Assembly (NCBI GenBank): GCA_017438085.1 | Contig: JAFRWH010000089.1 | Location: 1-5,160 of the forward strand | DNA: 5,160 nt | Source: Bacillota bacterium | Lineage (GTDB): Bacteria; Bacillota_A; Clostridia; Peptostreptococcales; Anaerovoracaceae | Direction: 5' to 3' | Part shown: positions 1-5,160 of the stretch, one piece after another | Position numbering within the stretch: the stretch's first letter is position 1 | How the letters are laid out: every line of letters starts with the position of its first letter | The notes under the pieces: generated by a model | What the model was told of the DNA's origin: nothing | Seen by the model: the letters and a program-made list of their open reading frames with translations, nothing else | Databases searched by the model: none | Program-made: the position numbers and the translations under genes

Positions 1-729
1 CCTTATGGCGCCTATATCCAGATGGATGATGTAAACAAGACCCAGGAAGCCAAGAGCCGCAGGAAGCTTCCAATGCTTTCTGACAAAACTCCGGAATTGA
101 TCGTAATTGCAGCCGCAGAAGGCACCTGCGCAGAAGTAGACCATCCAGCCCGCAAAGCATTTGTTTGGATAGCGGGATATGAGACTCGCGGCGGCACCGC
201 TTCTTCCGGAGAAGAAAGTGACCAGAGCCAGCCAGGCAAGCGACAATAAAAGCAGACAGAGCCAGGATATCCGGGGTCTCTGTCTTTTTTGAAATCTTCT
301 GAAAAGCCATATGAACAGGGGAGCCAGTATCACAAACTGAAAGATCATGGGCACATACCACATATGGTACATGGCATCCCCAAGAACAAGGCTCCTCAGA
401 TACTCCTTCGGGAAGGAAAACCTGCCGAAATACTGCAGGAAGATGGCGGTCCAGACCGCGTAAGGACAGAGTATCTGCCTTACCCTCTTTCCAAGATAAC
501 TGCCGTAGGAAAACTCTCTGTCAGTGTATCCTGCCAGCATCATAGCAAACAGGAAGACAAACATGGGTACGGCAAAGCGGACCAGCTCAAAGCAGACCAT
601 CAGAAGGACCTGCCTTCCGAATATGCCCTGGGTCCTTCCCGCCCAGGCGCCCAGAACATGTTGGGCGACCACGCCAAGGAAAGCCATGCTGCGCAGTATG
701 TCCAGCTCCGGCAGCCTTGTCCTTTCCAT
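1..729 (-). CDS. Acyltransferase-3 family integral membrane protein (OafA/YrhL/IcaC-like), 3' end cut by window edge
   Basis: The minus strand is open without a stop from position 729 to the left edge (243 codons), and the product looks like a membrane acyltransferase of the acyltransferase-3 family (PF01757). These enzymes move acyl groups, often acetyl, onto cell-surface sugars or polymers. Visible hallmarks are the N-terminal LDILRSMAFLGVVAQH, which contains the family R-x10-H pair (R13, H24); a basic KRVRQILCPY stretch at about 81-90, resembling the RxxR motif ahead of a membrane helix; and YHMWYVPMIFQF at 121-132, matching the usual H-x-W-F/Y segment. Hydrophobic segments lie near 11-29, 43-67, 88-100, 124-143, 155-173, 192-206 and 223-236. 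Family members usually have about ten helices and 330-380 residues, so roughly a third is missing. ATG 729 lies one base after the lepA stop (TAG-C-ATG). In-frame ATGs at 744 and 741, inside the lepA end, are alternatives. No clear Shine-Dalgarno precedes any of them, which suggests translational coupling to lepA. The family call is firm; the acceptor substrate cannot be inferred. Confidence 0.88.
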   Translation of the reverse strand, partial: MERTRLPELDILRSMAFLGVVAQHVLGAWAGRTQGIFGRQVLLMVCFELVRFAVPMFVFLFAMMLAGYTDREFSYGSYLGKRVRQILCPYAVWTAIFLQYFGRFSFPKEYLRSLVLGDAMYHMWYVPMIFQFVILAPLFIWLFRRFQKRQRPRISWLCLLLLSLAWLALVTFFSGRSGAAASLISRYPNKCFAGWMVYFCAGAFCGCNYDQFRSFVRKHWKLPAALGFLGLVYIIHLDIGAIR

Positions 730-730
730 G

Positions 731-2560
731 CTATTTTTCATCATCGTACTTGAGTACGGCCGTAAATGCCTCCTGAGGAACTTCCACCGAACCGAACTGG
801 CGCATGCGCTTCTTGCCTTCCTTCTGCTTTTCCAGCAGCTTCTTCTTTCTTGAGATGTCGCCGCCGTAACACTTGGCAAGAACGTCCTTGCGGTAGGCTT
901 TTACAGTCTCGCGGGCAATCACCTTCTGGCCTATAGAGGCCTGGATGGGCACCTCGAACTGGTGCATGGGAATGACCTCCTTCAGCTTCTCGCAGACGAA
1001 GCGGCCTCTCGCATAGGCCTTGGATTCGTGCACTATCATGGAGAAGGCGTCTATCTGCTCCTTGTTCAGCAGTATGTCCAGCTTCACCAGATTGGACTTC
1101 TCGTAGCGGTCAAACTCGTAGTCCAGGGAAGCGTAGCCTCTGGTCTTGGATTTAAGAGCATCAAAGAAATCATATATCACTTCGTTCAGTGGAAGGTCGT
1201 AATACAGCGCCACGCGGTTGGATGTTATATACTCCATGTGGTCCATATTTCCCCGCCTGTCCTGGCACAGAGCCATTATTGAGCCCACATATTCCTTCGG
1301 GGTCATAATGGTAGCCTTGACCATGGGCTCTTCTATGTGGTCGAATTCCGTGGGATTAGGCAGATTTGAGGGATTTTCTATGAAGTAAGAAGATCCGTCA
1401 TGGTTCACCAGCTTATAAATAACGCTGGGGGAGGTGGTGATGATCTCAAGATCGAACTCCCTTTCCAGACGCTCGACTATTATCTCCATGTGAAGCAGAC
1501 CAAGGAAGCCGCAGCGGAAACCGTAGCCCAGAGCCTGCGATGTTTCAGGCTCGAACTGGAAGGCGGCGTCGTTTACCTGCAGCTTTTCCAGGCAGTCCTT
1601 TACGTTTTCGTATTTTTCATCCGGCGTCGGATATATGCCGCAGTAGACCATGGGCTGCACCTTCTTGTAACCCTTAAGAGGCTCCTTTGTGGGAGTATCC
1701 TTAAGAGTGATGGTGTCGCCCACTCTGGCATCCTTCACCTGCTTGATGCTGGCGCAGATATAGCCTACAGCCCCTGCCGAAAGCTCCTTTACCGGTGTCT
1801 GATAGGGATTGTTCACACCGACCTCGGTAACCTCGTAGGTCTTTTTGGTGTTCATCAGCAGTATGGTATCCCCTGCCCTGACGCTGCCGTCAAAGATGCG
1901 GGTGTAGATGACCACACCCTTGTAGTTGTCGTAGTAAGAATCGAAGATCAGGGCTTTGAGGGGCGCATCAGGATCGCCGGAGGGAGCGGGAACCTTCTCG
2001 ACAATGGCCTCCAGCACACCTTCGATATTGATACCCTCCTTGGCGGAGATCTCGGGAGCGTCCTGCGCTTCGATTCCTATGACCTCTTCGACCTCGTCCT
2101 TGGTCTCCTGGGGCCGGGCGGATGCCAGGTCTATCTTGTTTATAACAGGCACTATCTCCAGATCCTCGTCCAGTGCCAGATATACATTGGCAAGTGTCTG
2201 GGCTTCCACGCCCTGAGTCGCATCCACAACAAGGACTGCACCCTCGCAGGCAGCAAGGCTTCTGGACACCTCGTAATTGAAGTCCACATGTCCCGGAGTA
2301 TCGATCAGATTGAAGATATACTCGTTGCCGTCCTTTGCATTGTAGACAAGGCGGGTGGTCTGCAGCTTGATGGTGATGCCCCTCTCGCGCTCCAGTTCCA
2401 TATTGTCCAGGAACTGCTCTTTCATGTCCCTGTGGGCGACAGTACCGGTGTTTTCTATGAGCCGGTCCGCAAGAGTGCTCTTGCCGTGGTCTATGTGAGC
2501 TATGATGCTGAAATTTCTTATATACTTCTGATAATCGTTCATGGTATTATTATTCGTCAT
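731..2560 (-). CDS. lepA: Elongation factor 4 (LepA), ribosome back-translocating GTPase
   Basis: LepA/EF4 is a ribosome-associated translational GTPase, linked to back-translocation in vitro and to ribosome assembly or initiation in vivo. All G motifs are intact: G1 AHIDHGKST (21-29), G2 region RERGITIK (58-65), G3 DTPGH (87-91), G4 NKID (141-144) and G5 SAKEG (172-176). H91 is the catalytic histidine equivalent. The beta-barrel and EF-G-like domains follow ([16 protein letters not shown] at about 345-360 is diagnostic). The LepA-specific C-terminal domain closes the protein with [20 protein letters not shown] (564-583) and [15 protein letters not shown] (585-599). At 609 aa the length is normal. 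ATG 2560 is preferred because AGGGA lies just upstream; the in-frame ATG at 2542 (MNDYQKY) has no such site. The gene is divergent from rpsT, and its stop is one base from the start of the downstream acyltransferase. In many Bacillota hemW follows lepA, so this neighbour is different. No frameshift or missing residue was seen. Confidence 0.98.
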   Translation of the reverse strand: MTNNNTMNDYQKYIRNFSIIAHIDHGKSTLADRLIENTGTVAHRDMKEQFLDNMELERERGITIKLQTTRLVYNAKDGNEYIFNLIDTPGHVDFNYEVSRSLAACEGAVLVVDATQGVEAQTLANVYLALDEDLEIVPVINKIDLASARPQETKDEVEEVIGIEAQDAPEISAKEGINIEGVLEAIVEKVPAPSGDPDAPLKALIFDSYYDNYKGVVIYTRIFDGSVRAGDTILLMNTKKTYEVTEVGVNNPYQTPVKELSAGAVGYICASIKQVKDARVGDTITLKDTPTKEPLKGYKKVQPMVYCGIYPTPDEKYENVKDCLEKLQVNDAAFQFEPETSQALGYGFRCGFLGLLHMEIIVERLEREFDLEIITTSPSVIYKLVNHDGSSYFIENPSNLPNPTEFDHIEEPMVKATIMTPKEYVGSIMALCQDRRGNMDHMEYITSNRVALYYDLPLNEVIYDFFDALKSKTRGYASLDYEFDRYEKSNLVKLDILLNKEQIDAFSMIVHESKAYARGRFVCEKLKEVIPMHQFEVPIQASIGQKVIARETVKAYRKDVLAKCYGGDISRKKKLLEKQKEGKKRMRQFGSVEVPQEAFTAVLKYDDEK

Positions 2561-2564
2561 CCGG

Positions 2565-2569
2565 TCCCT
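2565..2569 (-). promoter_or_regulatory. Putative ribosome binding site of lepA
   Basis: On the minus strand AGGGA is followed by CCGG and then the lepA ATG, a gap of only 4 nt, slightly shorter than usual. It is the only purine-rich site near the start and supports ATG 2560 over the in-frame ATG 18 bases downstream. The GGG of this site can pair with CCC at 2575-2577 (see findings), so access may be limited by structure. Confidence 0.55.
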
Positions 2570-2597
2570 GTTCGGGGCCGTCCGTTAAAAGCATGCT

Positions 2598-2612
2598 GAA
2601 TTATGATAATTC
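2598..2612. repeat. Perfect 7-1-7 inverted repeat in the lepA leader
   Basis: On the plus strand GAATTAT-G-ATAATTC forms 7-bp arms around a single central base. It falls just downstream of the predicted lepA transcription start (about 2623), so it would lie in the lepA 5' leader. It could be an operator, or a weak A/U hairpin with a 3-nt loop in the transcript. Its arm and centre geometry equals that of the palindrome at 2645-2659, 47 bases away centre to centre, but the arm sequences differ. No regulator can be named. Confidence 0.4.
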
Positions 2613-2629
2613 CGAAAAATTCTGCTCCT

Positions 2630-2657
2630 ATTATATCAAAAAATGCTTGCACTGCAA
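2630..2657 (-). promoter_or_regulatory. Sigma-A-type promoter of lepA (divergent from rpsT)
   Basis: On the minus strand a perfect TATAAT occupies 2635-2630. Upstream, TTGCAG at 2657-2652 gives a 16-bp spacer (three of six -35 positions match); CTTGCA at 2658-2653 gives a 17-bp spacer. Transcription would start near 2623, leaving a leader of about 60 nt before the lepA ATG and probably also covering the downstream acyltransferase. The -35 lies in one arm of the palindrome shared with the rpsT promoter. Confidence 0.7.
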
Positions 2658-2659
2658 GC
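2645..2659. promoter_or_regulatory. Palindrome carrying the -35 elements of both divergent promoters
   Basis: GCTTGCA-C-TGCAAGC is a perfect 7-bp inverted repeat around C2652. The right-hand -35 (TTGCAC, 2647-2652) belongs to rpsT and the left-hand one (TTGCAG on the minus strand, 2657-2652) to lepA, so the symmetry generates both. The two polymerase footprints must overlap here. The site may also bind a dimeric regulator, which is inference only. Confidence 0.55.
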
Positions 2660-2675
2660 TGTTAGCGACTATAAT
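2647..2675 (+). promoter_or_regulatory. Sigma-A-type promoter of rpsT
   Basis: TTGCAC (2647-2652, three of six consensus positions) is followed by a 17-bp spacer and a perfect TATAAT (2670-2675). The predicted start is near 2682, giving a leader of about 39 nt. An in-frame upstream ATG at 2643 lies before this promoter and would not be transcribed from it, which supports ATG 2721 as the true start of rpsT. Confidence 0.78.
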
Positions 2676-2704
2676 TATCAAGCGATATTTTCACAAAGTA
2701 ATTT

Positions 2705-2710
2705 GGGGGT
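2705..2710 (+). promoter_or_regulatory. Ribosome binding site of rpsT
   Basis: GGGGGT ends 10 nt before ATG 2721. It differs from GGAGGT by one A-to-G change, so it can still pair with the 16S tail through one G-U wobble. This slightly weak site fixes the rpsT start. Confidence 0.6.
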
Positions 2711-2720
2711 AAAAAGAATT

Positions 2721-2990
2721 ATGGCAAACATCAAGTCTGCAAAGAAAAGAATCAGTGTAATCCAGAAGAAGACCGCTATCAACAGAAGAGTCAAGAAGAG
2801 CCTCAGAGCTACTATCAAGAACTTCTACAAGGCACTGGAAGCCGGCGACCTCGCTACCGCAAAGGAAAAGCTCGCCTCTTCCGAAAAGCTGCTGAAGAAG
2901 GCAGCTGCTCGCGGAACTATCCACAAGAACACCGCAAGCCGCAAGGTCTCCAGAATGACACTGGCCTACAACAAGGCAAAAGCAGAATAA
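2721..2990 (+). CDS. rpsT: Small ribosomal subunit protein bS20
   Basis: The 89-residue product is bS20, a primary 16S rRNA-binding protein of the 30S subunit. It begins MANIKSAKKRISVIQKKT, the standard S20 start, and is lysine/arginine-rich throughout. The conserved motifs NRRVKKSLRATIKNF (about 22-36), KLLKKAAARGTIHKNTASRK (about 57-76) and SRMTLAYN (about 78-85) fit its bundle of three long helices. Length is typical (85-90 aa). An in-frame extension to ATG 2643 exists but is rejected because it starts upstream of the -10 box and adds non-S20 residues. The gene is monocistronic: it has its own promoter shared back-to-back with lepA, and a strong terminator about 40 bases after the stop. 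In some bacteria S20 represses its own translation; nothing here proves or excludes that. Confidence 0.98.
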   Translation: MANIKSAKKRISVIQKKTAINRRVKKSLRATIKNFYKALEAGDLATAKEKLASSEKLLKKAAARGTIHKNTASRKVSRMTLAYNKAKAE

Positions 2991-3030
2991 TCTCACCCGT
3001 CCCCCAGAGCGTATAAGTTAAATGCGCATA

Positions 3031-3060
3031 AAACCCCGAGAGTGTCTCCTCGGGGTTTTT
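3031..3060 (+). terminator. Intrinsic terminator of rpsT
   Basis: CCCCGAG (3034-3040) pairs perfectly with CTCGGGG (3049-3055) around an 8-nt loop, and the stem extends by A-T pairs (3031-3033 with 3056-3058). The run TTTTT (3056-3060) follows directly. On the minus strand the same stem ends in TTTT, so it may also work weakly in that direction. Confidence 0.93.
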
Positions 3061-3077
3061 AATATTATTCCCAGTGA

Positions 3078-3270
3078 AAGCGAGCCGCAGGCGAAGCTTG
3101 AACTGCCGGAATAATTTATCCGCAAGCGCTCCAGCAAAAGCAAGCGCAAAGCGCGATGCTTGAGCTGCCGAGCGCGGACGGATCATTACCTGGTTGCATC
3201 GAGCCGCAGGCGAAGCTTGAACTGCCGAGCGCGGACGGATCATAACCTGCTTGCTGCAAGCCGCAGTCGG
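3078..3270. repeat. Degenerate intergenic tandem repeat cluster (three units plus a remnant)
   Basis: A 28-bp sequence at 3081-3108 recurs exactly at 3200-3227. Between them lies a related middle copy. Units 3153-3209 and 3210-3266 align without gaps over 57 bp with about 50 identities, sharing the core CTGCCGAGCGCGGACGGATC. The first unit shares the AAGCTTGAACTGCCG part and then diverges, giving a spacing of about 62. A remnant (AAGCCGCAG) follows the last unit. Units 1 and 2 can form similar hairpins: AAGC/GCTT outer stem with GCC/GGC inner stem (3078-3099), and AAGC/GCTT outer with GCGC/GCGC inner (3138-3161). Open frames over this region on either strand are composition artefacts of the 57-bp (19-codon) period. 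The cluster lies after the rpsT terminator and before the next promoter. It may be a REP-like dispersed element; its identity is unknown. Confidence 0.75.
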
Positions 3271-3321
3271 ATATTTACAAAAACTCATAACACATACACA
3301 AAAACGCAGCCGCATCATTCT

Positions 3322-3350
3322 TTGACTTTATCCCGTAAAAATGTTATCCT
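3322..3350 (+). promoter_or_regulatory. Extended -10 promoter of the acyl-CoA ligase gene
   Basis: TTGACT (3322-3327, five of six) is separated by 17 bp from TATCCT (3345-3350, four of six), which is preceded by TGT, an extended -10 motif (TG at 3342-3343). The predicted start near 3357 gives a leader of about 42 nt. This makes the ligase independent of the terminated rpsT unit. Confidence 0.75.
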
Positions 3351-3379
3351 ATGCTAACAAATTAGCTCCATTTAACTTA

Positions 3380-3390
3380 AGGAGGGAGGT
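3380..3390 (+). promoter_or_regulatory. Double Shine-Dalgarno of the acyl-CoA ligase gene
   Basis: AGGAGGGAGGT contains two overlapping anti-SD matches: AGGAGG (3380-3385), 13 nt from the ATG, and GGAGGT (3385-3390), 8 nt from it. The second has ideal spacing and fixes ATG 3399 as the start. Confidence 0.88.
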
Positions 3391-3398
3391 TCGGAGTT

Positions 3399-5160
3399 AT
3401 GCGAGATTATCTCGACGATAAGGCCATGCAGATGGCCAGGGAAACGATCCGGAAGATCCAGGATTCCGACTCCATCTACATGCTGTACAAGGATCTGCGC
3501 CCTATTCGCGATCTCAAGCACATGATGGAGACCAGCGCCGAGCTATACGGAAACAATCCCGCTTTCATGCAGCGTTTCAGCAAAGACAGGGATTTTGAGA
3601 CCGTCAGCTTCGCCAAAGCTTACGAGGACATGAATGCCCTCGGAACAGCCCTTATAGCCAGAGGCCTTAAGGGCAAACGCATCGCTGTGGTGGGAGAAAA
3701 CTGCTACCAGTGGTGCATCGCTTACCTGGCCGTGGTCTGCGGCACAGGAATAATAGTTCCCCTGGACAAGGAACTGGGGCAGACCGAACACGAAGGACTC
3801 TGCAAAGAGGCCGAAGTCAACGCCGTTTTCTGCACTAAACGCTTCGAAGAACGGTTCTTGGAAATGGCAGCCGCAGGAAACACTCAGATATCCACTGTAG
3901 TTTCAATGAATGCGGAGGAAAACAGCGCTAACATGCTGTCCTTTGCCGGACTTCTGGAGGAAGGCAGAAAGCTGCTGGAAAAGGGAGACCGCAGCTTCCT
4001 CGACGCGGAGATCGACCCCTTCGCCATGAGCGTGCTGCTCTTCACAAGCGGAACCACAGGACTTGCAAAGGGTGTAATGCTCAGCCACTGGAATATCTGC
4101 ACGGACCTTATGATAGCCCCCACCCTGCTCGAGGTTAAGTCCACAGACATTTTCTTTTCGGTGCTCCCCATACACCATACCTATGAGTGCACCTGCACCT
4201 TCCTGATCTGCATGTACAGAGGCGCCTGCGTGGCTTTCTGCGAAGGACTTAAACAGATCGCAAAAAACCTGAAGGAGATCAGGCCAACCTTCGTTCTTGC
4301 AGTTCCCGCCATCATCGAAAATCTGTATAAAAACATCAACCGCAGCCTGAAAAAGAGCGGCAAGCAAGCTACTGTAAAACGGGTCATGAAGATCAACAGA
4401 TTCACGAAGAAGCTGGGACTGGATCTTAACAGAAAATTTCTGGGGCAGATCTACGATGTATTCGGAGGGAGGATGCAGACCATCATCTCCGGAGGCGCCG
4501 CCATAGACCCCGAAATACTGCAGTTCTTCAACGATCTGGGCTTCAGGGCGGTACAGGGCTACGGACTCACGGAATGCGCTCCCATGGCAGCCCTTAACCC
4601 CGACCGGTATCAGCTGATGCGAAATGCGTCAGTCGGACATATAATGCCAACCCTGGAGGTAAAGATCGAGGATCCGGACGAGGATGGCATAGGCGAGATA
4701 TGCATAAAGGGAGACAATGTGATGCTCGGCTACTATCACATGCCCGAAGAGACTGAAAAAGTGCTGCGGGACGGATTCTTCCACACCGGGGACCTGGGCT
4801 ATGTGGACAAGGACGGCTATATCTACATCACAGGACGGGCAAAGAATGTCATCATCACCAAAAATGGCAAGAATGTGTTCCCCGAGGAACTGGAATACCT
4901 GCTGTCAAAAAGCCCCTACATTGCGGAATCCATGGTTTGGGCTTCGTCTGATGAAGAAGGTCAGGACGACACTATCATAGCTACAGTAATTCCCGAGGCG
5001 GAGGAGGTCAGGGAGGCTCTTGGGGACAAAGCTGATGACCCGGCTGCTCTCCGGGCTCTGCTTGAAGCAGAAGTGGACAAAGTAAATGCGGACCTGCCTC
5101 TCTTCAAGCAAATGAGAAAGACTGTAGTCCGCACAGAACCCTTTGTCAAGAACACCAGCA
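3399..5160 (+). CDS. Long-chain acyl-CoA synthetase-type AMP-binding protein (C-terminus cut by window edge)
   Basis: This adenylate-forming enzyme should activate a fatty acid with ATP to an acyl-AMP and transfer it to CoA (or possibly to an acyl carrier protein). It fits the bacterial long-chain acyl-CoA synthetase group (COG1022-like). The reading frame is open for 587 codons to the window end. Visible motifs are the P-loop TSGTTGLAKG (216-225), the substrate-pocket region LPIHHTYECTC (256-266), SGGAAIDPEI (364-373), YGLTE (388-392), HTGD (462-465, ATP-ribose aspartate) and ITGRAKNVIITKNGKNVFPEEL (hinge, R480, about 477-498). The tail PFVKNTS (581-587) resembles the family end F-x-K-T/N-T-x-K-K-I-K, so the catalytic C-terminal lysine probably lies just past the edge and about 10 residues may be missing. 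No signal peptide or membrane helix is seen; it is probably cytosolic or peripheral at the membrane. It has its own promoter and a strong double ribosome binding site. Substrate chain length and CoA versus ACP as acceptor cannot be told from the sequence. Confidence 0.92.
   Translation, partial: MRDYLDDKAMQMARETIRKIQDSDSIYMLYKDLRPIRDLKHMMETSAELYGNNPAFMQRFSKDRDFETVSFAKAYEDMNALGTALIARGLKGKRIAVVGENCYQWCIAYLAVVCGTGIIVPLDKELGQTEHEGLCKEAEVNAVFCTKRFEERFLEMAAAGNTQISTVVSMNAEENSANMLSFAGLLEEGRKLLEKGDRSFLDAEIDPFAMSVLLFTSGTTGLAKGVMLSHWNICTDLMIAPTLLEVKSTDIFFSVLPIHHTYECTCTFLICMYRGACVAFCEGLKQIAKNLKEIRPTFVLAVPAIIENLYKNINRSLKKSGKQATVKRVMKINRFTKKLGLDLNRKFLGQIYDVFGGRMQTIISGGAAIDPEILQFFNDLGFRAVQGYGLTECAPMAALNPDRYQLMRNASVGHIMPTLEVKIEDPDEDGIGEICIKGDNVMLGYYHMPEETEKVLRDGFFHTGDLGYVDKDGYIYITGRAKNVIITKNGKNVFPEELEYLLSKSPYIAESMVWASSDEEGQDDTIIATVIPEAEEVREALGDKADDPAALRALLEAEVDKVNADLPLFKQMRKTVVRTEPFVKNTS

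Noticed and set aside
22..753. Plus-strand frames at 22-249 and 289-753
   Set aside because: They lie codon-for-codon opposite the acyltransferase reading frame, which is continuous through both and shows real family motifs and membrane segments.
1400..2599. 399-codon open frame on the plus strand opposite lepA
   Set aside because: It lies wholly antisense to a highly conserved lepA and has no recognisable domain. It is a by-product of lepA codon choice.
2643..2720. Longer rpsT start at ATG 2643
   Set aside because: The ATG is upstream of the predicted -35/-10, the extra residues are not S20-like, and ATG 2721 has a suitable ribosome binding site and the conserved MANIKSAKKR start.
3081..3227. 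CRISPR array
   Set aside because: The exact 28-bp repeat occurs only twice, unit spacing is irregular (about 62 then 57), the intervals between copies are themselves related, and no cas gene is present.
2917..3357. Frames on both strands over the repeat cluster (minus 2917-3318, plus 3160-3357)
   Set aside because: Apparent protein repeats such as QVMIRPRSA come only from the 57-bp period being a multiple of three. The frames cross the rpsT terminator or promoter and have no plausible start signals.
3543..5155. Minus-strand frames inside the acyl-CoA ligase gene
   Set aside because: All are antisense to a clearly conserved adenylate-forming enzyme and show no family features or ribosome binding sites.

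Overview
The window looks like chromosomal DNA from a low-to-mid G+C Gram-positive anaerobe, most likely class Clostridia of the Bacillota. The evidence is a canonical LepA with divergent rpsT beside it, strong GGAGG-type ribosome binding sites, sigma-A-like promoters and a Clostridia-style AMP-binding acyl-CoA ligase (HHTYECTC motif). Base composition is near half G+C by eye. The genus cannot be fixed from the sequence alone.

Layout. On the minus strand, positions 2560 to 1 hold lepA (elongation factor 4, complete, 609 aa), followed after a single base by the 5' part of an acyltransferase-3 family integral membrane protein that runs off the left edge (243 codons visible). On the plus strand, rpsT (ribosomal protein S20, complete, 89 aa) starts at 2721 and ends in a strong intrinsic terminator near 3031-3060. 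A gene-free stretch of about 400 bases follows. It carries the terminator, a cluster of degenerate tandem repeats (about 3078-3270) and a good extended -10 promoter. The last gene is a long-chain acyl-CoA synthetase-type AMP-binding protein from 3399 to beyond the right edge, missing only its extreme C-terminus.

How the parts relate. lepA and rpsT are divergently transcribed translation genes. Their promoters are back-to-back: each has a perfect TATAAT, and the two -35 elements lie in the two arms of one 7-1-7 palindrome centred at 2652. The two polymerase sites therefore overlap and are probably mutually exclusive. The acyltransferase seems to be co-transcribed with lepA and may be translationally coupled to it. 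The acyl-CoA ligase is a separate unit with its own promoter and Shine-Dalgarno sequence.

No mobile element, CRISPR array, tRNA or rRNA gene was seen, and there is no convincing evidence of a wholly new system. The most interesting parts are the shared-palindrome divergent promoter, the lepA leader (potential SD-masking hairpin, overlapping mini-ORF) and the structured repeat cluster downstream of rpsT.
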